Source: Achromobacter insolitus
Lineage (GTDB): Bacteria > Pseudomonadota > Gammaproteobacteria > Burkholderiales > Burkholderiaceae_B
Length of the DNA: 64,000 nt
Assembly (NCBI RefSeq): GCF_002209555.1
Contig: NZ_NJIF01000001.1
Location: 1,116,001-1,180,000, forward strand
Reading direction: 5' to 3'
Below the pieces are notes generated by a model. That model saw only the letters and a program-made list of their open reading frames with translations. It was not told the origin of the DNA and did not search any database. The position numbers and the translations under genes are program-made. Shown here piece by piece: positions 9,507 through 19,092 of the stretch (positions are counted from its first letter, which is position 1; each line of letters begins with the position of its first letter).

Positions 9507-9518
9507 GCCCTCCGCGGG

Positions 9519-10961
9519 TCAATCCACCAGCAGGATCTTCATGCCGTTGGTGCCGCCGCTGTCGCGGTAAAAGTCGCCCTTGGTCAGGATCACCCAGTCG
9601 CCGGTCTGCACCAGGTTGCGTTTGCGCAGTTCGTCGATGGCCGCGTTGCTCAGGTCGGCGGGCTCGTAGTCCGACGGCGCGAACGGAATGGTGTACACCC
9701 CGCGGAACATGGCCACGCGGTTCTGCGTGATGCTATGCGGGCTGTAGCAATAGATCGGCACGCCCGAGCGGATACGCGACATGATCAGCGGAGTGTGGCC
9801 GCTTTCGGTCAGCGAAATGATGGCCTTGACGCCAGGAAAGTGATTCGCTGCGTACATCGCCGCCAGCGCGATGGTCTCGTCGCAACGCGTGAAGGTCTCG
9901 CCCAGGCGGTGATGAGACTTGGTCGACGTGGGGTGCTTTTCCGCGCCCAAGCAAACGCGGGCCATGGCCTGCACGGTTTCCACGGGATACTGGCCCGAGG
10001 CGCTCTCCGCCGACAGCATGACGGCGTCGGTATAGTCCAGCACGGCGTTCGCCACGTCGGAGACTTCGGCGCGCGTGGGCATGGGACTGGAGATCATCGA
10101 CTCCATCATCTGCGTGGCGGTGATGACGACCTTGTTCAGGGTGCGGGCATGCTGAATGATGCGCTTCTGAATGCCTACCAGCTCGGCGTCACCCACTTCC
10201 ACGCCCAGATCGCCGCGCGCCACCATGACGCCGTCGCTCGCGCGGATCAGCGAGTCCAGCGCCTCGTCGTCGGCCACGGCTTCGGCGCGTTCGATCTTGG
10301 CAATGATCCAGGCCTGGCTGCCGGCGGCTGCCAGCAGCGTGCGCGCCTCGTCGATGTCGCTGCCGTAGCGCGGGAAGGACACCGCCACATAGTCCAGTTC
10401 CATTTCGGCGGCGAGCTTGATGTCGACGCGGTCCTTGTCGGTAAGGCTGGGCGCGGACAGGCCGCCGCCACGGCGATTGATGCCCTTGTTGTTCGACAGC
10501 GGGCCGCCCACGGTCACGGTGGTGTGGACCTCGTCGCCCTCGACGCTATCCACCACCAGCACCACGCGGCCGTCATCCAGCAGCAGCTCGTCGCCGACGC
10601 GGCAGTCCTGCACCAGTTCGGGATAGTCGATGCCGACGATGCTGGCCGTGCCGGCCTCCTTGGGATGGACGCGCGACAGCGTGAACGGCTGTCCGACCTG
10701 CAACTGGACCAGCTTGTCCGTGAAGCGCGCGATGCGGATTTTGGGCCCTTGCAGGTCGCCCATGATGGCGACGAAGCGCCCTTGCTTGGCGGCGATCTCG
10801 CGCACCATGCGGGCGCGTTCGCGGTGGTCGTCCGCGCTGCCATGCGAGAAGTTCAGGCGGGCCACGTCCAGGCCCGCGCGGATCAGCGCTTCAATGCGTT
10901 CAGGCGTCGAAGTCGAGGGTCCCAGGGTGGCGACAATTTTGGTGCGGCGCAATACGGGCAT
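9519..10961 (-). CDS. pyk: Pyruvate kinase
   Basis: This 480-residue enzyme converts phosphoenolpyruvate and ADP to pyruvate and ATP. Diagnostic features are RRTKIVATLGPSTSTPERI at the N terminus, ARLNFSHGS, the catalytic region IIAKIERAEAVADDEAL, and the Mg/ADP segment VMVARGDLGVEVG. QKRIIQHARTLNKVVITATQMMESM and the C-terminal allosteric domain follow. Length is normal. It is divergent from glycerate kinase, whose product (2-phosphoglycerate) enters glycolysis two steps above this reaction. Confidence 0.97.
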   Translation of the reverse strand: MPVLRRTKIVATLGPSTSTPERIEALIRAGLDVARLNFSHGSADDHRERARMVREIAAKQGRFVAIMGDLQGPKIRIARFTDKLVQLQVGQPFTLSRVHPKEAGTASIVGIDYPELVQDCRVGDELLLDDGRVVLVVDSVEGDEVHTTVTVGGPLSNNKGINRRGGGLSAPSLTDKDRVDIKLAAEMELDYVAVSFPRYGSDIDEARTLLAAAGSQAWIIAKIERAEAVADDEALDSLIRASDGVMVARGDLGVEVGDAELVGIQKRIIQHARTLNKVVITATQMMESMISSPMPTRAEVSDVANAVLDYTDAVMLSAESASGQYPVETVQAMARVCLGAEKHPTSTKSHHRLGETFTRCDETIALAAMYAANHFPGVKAIISLTESGHTPLIMSRIRSGVPIYCYSPHSITQNRVAMFRGVYTIPFAPSDYEPADLSNAAIDELRKRNLVQTGDWVILTKGDFYRDSGGTNGMKILLVD

Positions 10962-11069
10962 GACGATCCACTCTCGCTAAAACAACAAAAACGCTATGGT
11001 ACGCCGGCCGCGCGCGCGCAGGTATCATGGACATCATCTCAACCGCAAAACCTACCTCGACCGAAACCC

Positions 11070-12212
11070 GTGAAAATCGTCATCGCCCCTGATTCGTTCA
11101 AAGAAAGCGTTTCCGCGCCCGATGCGGCGGCAGCCATTGCACGCGGCGTGACGGCCGCCTTCCCTGGCGCCCATACGGTGTGCATTCCGATGGCCGATGG
11201 CGGTGAAGGCACGGTGGAAGCCGTGCTCGCCGCAACCGGCGGCAAGGAACAGTTGCTGACGGTGAACGACGCGCTAGGCTATAAGGTCGACGCCGTATGG
11301 GGCTTGTTGGAAGACGGCACGGCGGTCATTGAAATGGCGGCGGCAGCTGGCCTCGAACTCATCGCGCCATCCAAGCGCGATCCAATGCGGGCCAGCAGCC
11401 ACGGCGTGGGCGAACTGATGCTGGCCGCCTTGAACGCGGGCGCCAAGCGCATCATCCTGGGCCTGGGTGGATCGGCCACCAATGATGCGGGCGCCGGCAT
11501 GCTGACGGCCCTGGGCGTGCGGCTGCTGGATGCCGACGGCCGCAGCCTGCCGCCTGGCGGCGGCGCGCTGGGCAAGCTGGCCAGCATCGATACTCAAGGC
11601 CTGGATCCGCGCCTGGCCGGAATCCGCATCGACATCGCCTCGGACGTGGACAACCCCTTATGCGGGCCGCAAGGCGCTTCGCACGTGTTCGGTCCGCAAA
11701 AAGGGGCGACGCCCGAGCAGGTGTCTGCCCTGGACCAGATGCTGGCAAATTTCGCCGACGTGTGCGCGAAGCACCTGGGGGCTGACCATCGCAATGAACC
11801 CGGTGCGGGGGCTGCGGGCGGCCTGGGATTCGCGGCCAAGGCCTTCCTGAACGCCAGTTTCCGTCCCGGCGTGGAGATCGTGGCGGAACTGGGCGGTCTG
11901 GCCCAGGCGGTCGAAGGCGCGACCCTGGTGTTCACCGGTGAAGGCCGCATGGACGCACAGACGCTGCGTGGCAAAACACCGGCCGGAGTAGCGAAGATCG
12001 CGCAACGCGCGGGCGTACCCGTGGTGGCGCTGGCGGGGTCGCTAGGCCCGGGCTACGAAGCGTTGCACGCCTGCGGCATCAGCGCCGCCTTCAGCCTGGC
12101 GCCCGGCCCGATCACCTTGCAGCAAGCGCTTACCGACGCCGAGAAATTGCTGGCTGACCGCGCCCGCGACATCATGCAGCTCTGGATGGCCGCTCAAAAG
12201 CGCATGCTGTAG
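11070..12212 (+). CDS. glxK: Glycerate 2-kinase (GlxK/GarK family)
   Basis: This 380-residue class I glycerate kinase phosphorylates D-glycerate, placing glyoxylate- or tartronate-derived carbon into glycolysis as 2-phosphoglycerate. The opening IVIAPDSFKESVSAPDAA, PMADGGEGTVEAVLAATGG, GLGGSATNDAGAGMLTALG and FTGEGRMDAQTLRGKTP are characteristic. The start is the GTG at 11070. The extended upstream frame overlaps pyk antisense and is not real. It is divergent from pyk, with a bidirectional terminator downstream. Confidence 0.93.
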   Translation: MKIVIAPDSFKESVSAPDAAAAIARGVTAAFPGAHTVCIPMADGGEGTVEAVLAATGGKEQLLTVNDALGYKVDAVWGLLEDGTAVIEMAAAAGLELIAPSKRDPMRASSHGVGELMLAALNAGAKRIILGLGGSATNDAGAGMLTALGVRLLDADGRSLPPGGGALGKLASIDTQGLDPRLAGIRIDIASDVDNPLCGPQGASHVFGPQKGATPEQVSALDQMLANFADVCAKHLGADHRNEPGAGAAGGLGFAAKAFLNASFRPGVEIVAELGGLAQAVEGATLVFTGEGRMDAQTLRGKTPAGVAKIAQRAGVPVVALAGSLGPGYEALHACGISAAFSLAPGPITLQQALTDAEKLLADRARDIMQLWMAAQKRML

Positions 12213-12242
12213 ATGCCGATTTGAACCTGGCTGCCAATTGAA

Positions 12243-12264
12243 AAAGCCCGCATCCGCGGGCTTT
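12243..12264. terminator. Bidirectional rho-independent terminator
   Basis: AAAGCCCGC, loop ATCC, GCGGGCTTT forms a perfect 9-bp stem between the convergent glxK and rsmA genes. It is followed by CATTTT on the plus strand and a five-base T run on the minus strand, so it can serve both genes. Confidence 0.85.
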
Positions 12265-12301
12265 CATTTTGGCGATCGGGGCGCGATCCAAAGGGGCAAG
12301 T

Positions 12302-13093
12302 TCATTCGCCCTGCAACACGCCAGCCGCTACCAGCGCATCCGACAAGCGGATATACCGGTCCACCGAGATATCCTCGGCGCGCGCCGTGGGCGCGATATC
12401 CAGCGCTTCCCAGGGCACGTGCGCGGCCCAGTCAGCCAGCACCCGGCGCAACATCTTGCGGCGCTGTGAAAACGCGCGCGCCACCACAGTCTCGAAGGCA
12501 CGATCACTGACCGGACGCAGCCGATCCCCAGGCAGGGGGACCATGCGCACGATGGCCGAGACCACCTTGGGCGGCGGATCGAAAGCTTCCGGGGGCACGT
12601 CGAACAGCTTGTGCATGCGATAGCGCGATTGCAGCATCACCGACAGGCGGCTGAAGTCGCCGGAACCCGGTTGCGCAACCATGCGGTCGATCACTTCACG
12701 CTGCAGCATGAAATGCTGGTCGCGGACGTTATCGGCCCAGGTCATCAGATGAAACAGCAGCGGGCTGGAGATGTTGTAAGGCAGGTTGCCCACCACGCGC
12801 AGCGCGCTGCCGAACTGGGAAAAATCCACCGTCAACGCATCCGCCTCGACCACGGTGAGGCGGCTGGCGTCGAACTGCTTGCGCAGGCGCGCCGCCAGGT
12901 CGCGGTCGATTTCGACCGCCGTGAGATGATCCAGGCGTTCCAGCAACGGCCGGGTAAGCGCGGACAAGCCCGGGCCGATCTCGACCACGGCATCGTCACG
13001 GGCGGGCGAAACCGCCCGGACGATAGACTCGACGACGCTTTCGTCGGTCAGGAAGTTCTGGCCAAAACGCTTGCGCGCCTGGTGTTGGGACAT
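12302..13093 (-). CDS. rsmA: 16S rRNA (adenine1518/1519-N6) dimethyltransferase
   Basis: This 263-residue SAM-dependent enzyme (KsgA) dimethylates two adjacent adenines in the 3' hairpin of 16S rRNA during small-subunit maturation. [15 protein letters not shown] at the N terminus, the SAM motif [16 protein letters not shown], and the catalytic [14 protein letters not shown] near residue 105 are present. Length is normal. It lies 18 bp behind surA in the order lptD-surA-rsmA. In enterobacteria pdxA sits between surA and rsmA; here it is missing. Confidence 0.96.
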   Translation of the reverse strand: MSQHQARKRFGQNFLTDESVVESIVRAVSPARDDAVVEIGPGLSALTRPLLERLDHLTAVEIDRDLAARLRKQFDASRLTVVEADALTVDFSQFGSALRVVGNLPYNISSPLLFHLMTWADNVRDQHFMLQREVIDRMVAQPGSGDFSRLSVMLQSRYRMHKLFDVPPEAFDPPPKVVSAIVRMVPLPGDRLRPVSDRAFETVVARAFSQRRKMLRRVLADWAAHVPWEALDIAPTARAEDISVDRYIRLSDALVAAGVLQGE

Positions 13094-13111
13094 GTAAAGC
13101 CTGTAATGCGT

Positions 13112-14698
13112 TTAGCGGTTGTTCTGCTGGATCTTCTGCTGCTTTTCCAGGCGATTGTCGATGTACGCCTGGGCGCGCAACTGCTCGAGCCAATCCTCGA
13201 AAGCGGGCTGGGCGCGGCGCTCGAACAGGATCTGGCGGGCCTTCATGCGAGCCATGTCGTCGGTGGCGTCGTGCTGGCGGCGTTCTTCAACCTCGATCAG
13301 GTGCCAACCGAAAGGCGACTGCACCGGCTGGCTGATTTCGCCCGGCTTCAGGGCGTTCATGGCGGCCTCGAACGGCGGCACGGTTTCGCCCGGGTTCAAC
13401 CAACCCAATTCGCCGCCCTGCGGAGCGGTGGCGTCCTGCGAATACTGGCGCGCCATGTCCTCGAACTTGGCTCCGCCGCTCACCAGACGCTGACGCACCT
13501 GCTCCAGGCGCTGACGCGCCATTTCGTCGCTCATGACGGTAGAGGTCTTGATGAGGATGTGGCGGGCGCGCGTCTGCATCACTTCCACCGGACCTTGGTG
13601 CGCAGGCGCTTGCGCCGGCGCGGCGGCAGGCTGCGGCGCCTGGGCCGGCGCCGGGGCGCGAGCCGTGCGGGCAGGCGCCGGTTGGGCGGTGCCGCGGTCC
13701 ATCACCTTGATGATGTGGAAGCCATTGCCGCTCTGGATCAGGCCGCTGACCTGTCCCTTCTGCAAATTGCCGATGGCCTGTACGAACAGGTCGGGCCAGC
13801 CGTCCAACGGACGCACGCCCATGACCCCGCCCTGCAGGGCTTCGGGGCCGTCCGACGCTGCGGCAGCCAGGCTGGCGAAGTCCTCGCCGCGCTTGGCCTG
13901 CGCCAGCAGGCCTTCAGCCTTCTTGCGCAGCACCGCCAGTTGATCGGGCGACGAGCCCTCGGGCACGCGCACCAGGATCTGGGCCAGGGCGTACAGCATC
14001 GGGCCGGACGGCGCGGCAGCCTGCTGGGGTTCGGGCTGCGGCTGGGCTTGCGGTTGCGGAGCCGCTTGCGGCGCGGCGCCGAACGCCGGGTTGCGGCGCT
14101 GGTCTTTCAGGAAGGCATCGACTTCGGCATCCGAAATGACGATAGTGGAATCCACTGCGCGCTGGCGCAAGCGATCCGTGCGGATCTCGTCGCGCAGCGA
14201 CTTGCGGTAGCTATCCCAGTTCGTGCCGGATTTTTCGATTTCCTGGCGCAATTGGGCCACGGATATCTTGTTGCGGGCGGCGATGGTCTGGATGGCCTGG
14301 TCAATTTGCGCGTCGTCGACGCGGATGCCCAAGCGATCGGCTTCGTGACGCTGCACGCGCTCCATGATCAGGCGTTGCAACACCTGGTGCTGCAGGGTCT
14401 GGTCGTCGGGCACCTGGATGCCGCGGGTCTTGAGCTCGCCCGAAATACGCAGCGACGCGTCGCGCAGTTCGCGCAGCGTAATCACGTCCTTGTCCACGAC
14501 CGCGGCAATACCGTCGACGAATTGCTCGCCCTTCGGCGCCGGCGCAGAGTTCTTCTGCGCGGCGGAACTCGCCTTGGCGCCACTGTTCGCGGCCTTGCCG
14601 CCCTGTTCGGCCGCATGGGCGACGGGCAAGCCGGCGCATACGGCCAGCAGCAGCGCATTGCCGGAGAGGCGGCGCAAAGAGTGCAACCTACGCATCAT
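13112..14698 (-). CDS. surA: Periplasmic chaperone/peptidyl-prolyl isomerase SurA
   Basis: This 528-residue periplasmic chaperone escorts outer-membrane proteins such as LptD. A signal peptide (RRLSGNALLLAVCAGLPVAHA) is followed by the SurA N-domain with VDGIAAVVDKDVITLREL. Two parvulin domains follow, the second containing ARHILIKTS and YSQDATAPQGGELGWLNPGE. Two low-complexity Pro/Ala/Gln linkers flank the first parvulin domain, which explains why it is about 100 residues longer than E. coli SurA. The ATG overlaps the lptD stop (ATGA). Confidence 0.95.
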   Translation of the reverse strand: MMRRLHSLRRLSGNALLLAVCAGLPVAHAAEQGGKAANSGAKASSAAQKNSAPAPKGEQFVDGIAAVVDKDVITLRELRDASLRISGELKTRGIQVPDDQTLQHQVLQRLIMERVQRHEADRLGIRVDDAQIDQAIQTIAARNKISVAQLRQEIEKSGTNWDSYRKSLRDEIRTDRLRQRAVDSTIVISDAEVDAFLKDQRRNPAFGAAPQAAPQPQAQPQPEPQQAAAPSGPMLYALAQILVRVPEGSSPDQLAVLRKKAEGLLAQAKRGEDFASLAAAASDGPEALQGGVMGVRPLDGWPDLFVQAIGNLQKGQVSGLIQSGNGFHIIKVMDRGTAQPAPARTARAPAPAQAPQPAAAPAQAPAHQGPVEVMQTRARHILIKTSTVMSDEMARQRLEQVRQRLVSGGAKFEDMARQYSQDATAPQGGELGWLNPGETVPPFEAAMNALKPGEISQPVQSPFGWHLIEVEERRQHDATDDMARMKARQILFERRAQPAFEDWLEQLRAQAYIDNRLEKQQKIQQNNR

Positions 14699-17103
14699 TC
14701 ATACCTTTCAAATGTGGTCCCGGTGGGCACTGGCGGCGTAATGCGCGAGTAGCCGGGGATACTTCTGTTCAGCAGGTTCATCGGATCGGTTCCCAGGGAA
14801 CCAAGGCCGGTCAGCTCAAGCTGGAAGAACAGTGCCGAGTTGGCGTCGGTGGCGGACACCGCGTACCGCTGGTAGACCACGCGGCCCACCCAGCAGCAAT
14901 CTCCCTTGTACTCCAGGCCGGCGATGGCCTGGGTAACCCGGGGCGAATCGGTCGTGCCGGCCACCGTGCTGGACGGACCGCTACGCAGCGAATAGTCCAC
15001 CCGGCCCACGCCATACCAGCGCTTGGAGAACGGCCATTGCATCGCCAGGCTCACCTGGTTCTGCCCCTGCGCCTGATACTGGACGCCAGGTTGGGGATCG
15101 CGCTGGTACCGGTAGGACACCGCCACCGTCGTCAAACGTTGCGGCGACCAGCGCGCGCTGATCAATCCGCGCGACCAGTTGCTGTCGTAGGGATTGTATT
15201 GCGCGGCGATATCGGTGCTGAGCGTATCGGTCAGGGCGGCGCTGGCGCCCAGCAGGAAGTCGGAGCGCACGTTCTCGCGCGGCGTCTCGCCAGGCAGCGT
15301 GACCTTCTGATCGGCAAAGTACAGGCGCTGCGCGACCCCGAGCGACATGCGCTCGAAACCGGTGTTGGCATCCAGCCAGCGCGTCGTCAAGGCGGCAGTC
15401 AGCTGGTTGGCGTTAGCGATACGGTCCCAGCCGCCCGTGTAGATGTTCTCTTCGAACGCCTGCGAAAAGCTGAAGTCCGCCAGGGAGGTGTCAAAGACGG
15501 GCAGCTTGGACTGGTCGCGGTACGGCACATACAGGTAGTACAGGCGAGGTTCCAGGGTCTGCGTGGACGCCTTGCCGAACAAGGTGGTGTCGCGCTCGAA
15601 AACCAGGCCGGAATCCAAGGACAGGATCGGCACCGTGCGAGACTGCGAACGCGGCATGTCCGGGTTCAGGTTGTACCAGTCGGTGTCGTACTGGGTGTAA
15701 TTGACGCCGGCCTTGGGGACGATGAACCAGCCCGGCTTGACGATGGGATAGGAAACCGTGGGATAGGTCTGGAAACGGTTGCCATCGGGTCCCAGGCGTT
15801 GGCCTTCGAACAGCGAGCGGCGGAAACGGACGGCGGTGGACGTCCAGTCCACATCGAAACCGCCCCAGTCATAGCGCGCCCCGCGGAAATAGAGTTCAGG
15901 CTCCTTGTCGTAAGGAGGCGCCAGCGGAGCGTCGGGATCCTGCAGCGTCTGGTACTTGTAGACCTGCGCGTAACCGCTCCAGTATCCGGACGCCGACGCC
16001 CAGCCCACCCGCGCGCGTTGCGGCAGATACGTGGTGGAAGCCTGGTTCAGACCCAACTGGGAAATATCGCGGAAATAGTTGTCGTCCGAGACCTTCGCGA
16101 CATCCCAGTCCGCATAGAACCCATAAGGCAGAAGCTGCTGGTGGCGCCACCAGTACATCCAACGGTCGCTGTCGGTCAGCTTGTCGTTGGGCAGGTAGGT
16201 GCCATCCAGGATGCCGCTATAGCCATTGCCCAGGTAGCGGAACTCGCCGCCCAATTGGAGGCCGCGCTTGGAGAAGTAGCGCGGCTGCACCGTCATGTCG
16301 TAGTTGGGCGCCAGGTTCAGGTAGTACGGAATCGAAAAGTCGAACCCGCCCTGGCTGGTCGTGCCGTAAGTGGGCATCAGGAAGCCCGACTTGCGCTCCC
16401 GCTTAACCGGGAAAGTCATGTAAGGCGATGCCAGGATGGGCACGTCCTTGAAGTACAGCACGCCGCTGCGCGCCACGCCTTCGTTCTCGTCGAAGTCGAT
16501 GTCGACGGTCTTGGCCTTGATGTACCAGGACGGCGTTTCGCAAGCGCAACCGCTATATGTCACCGTTTGCAGCCGCATCTGCGACCGGCTGAAGATGTCC
16601 GCGTGCTCGGCGACGGCAAAACCGCCGTTGGCGCCCATCCAGAAATTGGGCTTTTCGATCTGGCCCGAGGACTTGTCCACGTTGAACGTGGCGTTCGGTC
16701 CGATCACCAGGGTGCCGTCGCGCATCATGCGCGCGCTGCCCTGGACGTCGACTTCGCCCGTGTCCTTGCGGTAGTTGATGCGGTCGCCCTTGATGACGCT
16801 ATCGATGCGGCGCACCTGGGCGTTGCCGGTCAGGGTCAGGTCGGAATCCGGATCCCCATCGATGGTGTCCGCTTCCATGAAAGCGGGGATGCTGTCGTCC
16901 GGCAGGCGGTGGATCCGCAGGCCCGGCGAGGTGCGCAACACGGGGGTCGCCGAGGTCGACGACGCGGCGGGAGCACTGCCCGGGCTACCTTGAGCCTGGA
17001 CGGCTCCGGCGGCAACACTGACAGCAGAGAGGATCAACCATCGAACCTTGCGCACGAGTGAAAACAGCCCTTTTTGACGATGGTGGGAACGCGACACCGG
17101 CAC
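14695..17103 (-). CDS. lptD: LPS-assembly outer-membrane protein LptD
   Basis: This 802-residue beta-barrel protein forms the LPS translocon with LptE. After a basic N terminus and a hydrophobic signal segment (LILSAVSVAAGAVQA) comes an OstA/LptA-like periplasmic domain (about residues 75-190, with VKGDRINY-like repeats). A large aromatic-rich barrel with many Tyr/Trp strands completes the protein. Cys pairs in SGCACETPSW and GDCCWVGR fit the disulfide pattern needed for LptD function. It overlaps surA by 4 bp. It is divergent from amgK with TATAAT on its strand in the intergenic region. Confidence 0.95.
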   Translation of the reverse strand: MPVSRSHHRQKGLFSLVRKVRWLILSAVSVAAGAVQAQGSPGSAPAASSTSATPVLRTSPGLRIHRLPDDSIPAFMEADTIDGDPDSDLTLTGNAQVRRIDSVIKGDRINYRKDTGEVDVQGSARMMRDGTLVIGPNATFNVDKSSGQIEKPNFWMGANGGFAVAEHADIFSRSQMRLQTVTYSGCACETPSWYIKAKTVDIDFDENEGVARSGVLYFKDVPILASPYMTFPVKRERKSGFLMPTYGTTSQGGFDFSIPYYLNLAPNYDMTVQPRYFSKRGLQLGGEFRYLGNGYSGILDGTYLPNDKLTDSDRWMYWWRHQQLLPYGFYADWDVAKVSDDNYFRDISQLGLNQASTTYLPQRARVGWASASGYWSGYAQVYKYQTLQDPDAPLAPPYDKEPELYFRGARYDWGGFDVDWTSTAVRFRRSLFEGQRLGPDGNRFQTYPTVSYPIVKPGWFIVPKAGVNYTQYDTDWYNLNPDMPRSQSRTVPILSLDSGLVFERDTTLFGKASTQTLEPRLYYLYVPYRDQSKLPVFDTSLADFSFSQAFEENIYTGGWDRIANANQLTAALTTRWLDANTGFERMSLGVAQRLYFADQKVTLPGETPRENVRSDFLLGASAALTDTLSTDIAAQYNPYDSNWSRGLISARWSPQRLTTVAVSYRYQRDPQPGVQYQAQGQNQVSLAMQWPFSKRWYGVGRVDYSLRSGPSSTVAGTTDSPRVTQAIAGLEYKGDCCWVGRVVYQRYAVSATDANSALFFQLELTGLGSLGTDPMNLLNRSIPGYSRITPPVPTGTTFERYE

Positions 17104-17138
17104 CCACGAAGGGCCAATGCTAACGGAAACGAGCCGGT

Positions 17139-17144
17139 ATTATA
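17139..17144 (-). promoter_or_regulatory. Candidate -10 element of lptD
   Basis: TATAAT is read on the minus strand about 35 bp upstream of the lptD start in the 121-bp divergent region. The -35 position (CTGGGC at 17 bp) is weak, so activator or alternative sigma control is possible. Confidence 0.35.
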
Positions 17145-17224
17145 GAGAAGCCGCGCCATAGGCCCAGACTTATGTGCTCGGGACACGAATCTCAGCAACA
17201 TTGCCTTTCTGACACGGATCTTCC

Positions 17225-18265
17225 TTGAAAAACGATCACGACCCCCGCCTGGAGCAGATCCGCGCCTGGCTGGGCAACCTGCCCGCCGCCCTGAATCTCG
17301 CCGTCGACACGCTGCGCCCGGCATCCGCCGACGCCAGCTTTCGCCGCTACTTCAGACTGGATGCCGGCGACCGCACTCTGATAGTCATGGACGCGCCGCC
17401 CGCGCACGAGGATTGCCGCCCCTTCCTCCACGTGGACCGCTTGCTGGCGGACGTAGGCCTGAACGTGCCCGCGGTGCTGGAACAAGATCTGGACCAGGGC
17501 CTGCTGCTGCTCTCCGACCTGGGTGAGCAGACCTATTACCAGCGTATCCAGGCCGGCCTGCCGGACAGCCAGCTCCAGACGCTGTACCGCGAGGCCCTGG
17601 CCGCCCTGGTCCGCCTGCAGCAGGCGTCCACCGCCGGCCTGGGCACCTATGACACCGCCCGCCTGGCCGACGAACTCAAGCTGTTCCCCGAGTGGTACGT
17701 GCAGAAGCACCACGGCGTCACGCTGGACGACAAGACCGCGAACGGGCTGGACAAGATCTTTGCGCTGCTGTCGACGAGCAATGGCGGCCAGGCCCAGGTG
17801 CTGGTGCACCGCGATTACCATTCGCCCAACCTGATGGTCTGCGACCAGCCCCAATATGGCCCCAACCCGGGCATCATCGACTTCCAGGATGCGCTGGCGG
17901 GACCCATTACCTACGACCTGGCTTCGCTGGTGACGGACGCCCGCACCACCTGGGAAGAACCCCAGCAACTGGACTGGGCCATCCGCTACTGGGAAATGGC
18001 ACGCGCCGCAGGCCTGCCTGTAGACGCGGATTTCGCCGAATTCCACCGCGCCTATGAATGGATGGGACTGCAACGCAACCTGCGCATCCTGGGCGTATTC
18101 GCCCGCCTGCACCACCGCGACGGCAAGGCGCACTACCAGGCTCACATGCCGCGCGTGAGCGGCTACGTCCGGCAGGTGGCCCAACGCTATGGCGTCTTCA
18201 CGCCGCTGCTGCGTCTGCTGGACCAGCTGGACAACCGCCAGGTCAGCGTCGGGTACACGTTCTGA
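17225..18265 (+). CDS. amgK: N-acetylmuramate/N-acetylglucosamine kinase (AmgK)
   Basis: This 346-residue aminoglycoside-phosphotransferase-fold kinase is predicted to phosphorylate the anomeric hydroxyl of MurNAc or GlcNAc during peptidoglycan recycling. The N-terminal RPASADASFRRYFRL forms the nucleotide-binding region. The Brenner motif VHRDYHSPNLM has H195 and D197, and IDFQDALAGP supplies the metal-binding Asp. The start appears to be TTG at 17225. The stop overlaps the ATG of murU (TGATG), fixing the partnership. Together they bypass MurA and thus can underlie intrinsic fosfomycin tolerance in species with this pathway. Confidence 0.9.
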   Translation: MKNDHDPRLEQIRAWLGNLPAALNLAVDTLRPASADASFRRYFRLDAGDRTLIVMDAPPAHEDCRPFLHVDRLLADVGLNVPAVLEQDLDQGLLLLSDLGEQTYYQRIQAGLPDSQLQTLYREALAALVRLQQASTAGLGTYDTARLADELKLFPEWYVQKHHGVTLDDKTANGLDKIFALLSTSNGGQAQVLVHRDYHSPNLMVCDQPQYGPNPGIIDFQDALAGPITYDLASLVTDARTTWEEPQQLDWAIRYWEMARAAGLPVDADFAEFHRAYEWMGLQRNLRILGVFARLHHRDGKAHYQAHMPRVSGYVRQVAQRYGVFTPLLRLLDQLDNRQVSVGYTF

Positions 18266-18951
18266 TGCGCGCCATGATACTTGCGGCGGGACGCGGCGAA
18301 CGCATGCGCCCGCTGACCGACCGCCTGCCCAAGCCTCTATTGTCCGTGGGAGGCCAGCCGCTGATTGTCTGGCACCTGCGACGCTTGGCGGCCGCAGGTA
18401 TACGCGACATCGTCATCAATCACGCCTGGCTCGGCCACGAAATCGAGCGGGCGCTGGGCGATGGCGGCGCACATGGCGTGCGCATCCGCTATTCCGCGGA
18501 GGCCACCGCCCTGGAAACCGCCGGCGGCATCGCCCAGGCGCTGCCCCTGCTGGGCGACGCGCCCTTCCTGGTTGTCAACGGCGACGTCTGGTGCGACTGG
18601 GATCCCGCCGCGGCCGAAGGCCGGGCCCGCGCCCTGCCCGATGGTGGCGCCTGGCTGCTGCTGGTGGACAACCCGCCCCAGCATCCCGCTGGCGATTTCC
18701 GGCTCGAGGCCGACGGCACCGTCCATGCCCAGGGGGAGCCGCGTTTGACCTTTGCGGGCATCGGCGTCTACCATCCCTCGTTGTTCGCCGACGTCCCTCG
18801 GGGCGCGGCGGCGCCTCTGGCGCCTTTGCTCCGGCAGGCCATGGCCCGCAATCTGGTGCACGGCGCGCGCCATGAAGGCAAGTGGACGGATGTCGGCACG
18901 CCGCAGCGGCTCGCGGACCTGGATGCAGAACTCGACGCTCGGCCGCGCTGA
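18265..18951 (+). CDS. murU: N-acetylmuramate alpha-1-phosphate uridylyltransferase
   Basis: This 228-residue nucleotidyltransferase is predicted to make UDP-MurNAc from MurNAc-1-phosphate and UTP. The signature AMILAAGRGERMRPLTDRLP with PKPLLSVGG following is the NTP-transferase G-rich loop. NGDVWCDWD carries the metal-binding Asp, and EGKWTDVGTPQRLADLD closes the domain. The true start is the ATG that overlaps the amgK stop by one base; the longer upstream frame is amgK read out of frame. Length suits MurU. Confidence 0.9.
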   Translation: MRAMILAAGRGERMRPLTDRLPKPLLSVGGQPLIVWHLRRLAAAGIRDIVINHAWLGHEIERALGDGGAHGVRIRYSAEATALETAGGIAQALPLLGDAPFLVVNGDVWCDWDPAAAEGRARALPDGGAWLLLVDNPPQHPAGDFRLEADGTVHAQGEPRLTFAGIGVYHPSLFADVPRGAAAPLAPLLRQAMARNLVHGARHEGKWTDVGTPQRLADLDAELDARPR

Positions 18952-19092
18952 TGTCCACATATTTCACAATATCAAGGTGCGCAACCAGGCTTGTCCGCGC
19001 ACCCAACGGCCCCGGCTAACGGGGTATTCTCTAGCGCTTTGACCTGCGCGCGCTGCGCGCGGGCGAGCAAACACACAGGAAGTTTTCTAGGA

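Noticed and set aside
12611..14752. Long plus-strand open frame of 713 codons opposite rsmA, surA and the end of lptD
   Set aside because: It is the antisense of three clearly conserved genes; high GC content leaves few stop codons, and the translation is His/Arg/Gln-rich with no motif.
15037..17061. Plus-strand open frame of 674 codons opposite lptD
   Set aside because: Antisense shadow of lptD, with no ribosome site and biased composition.
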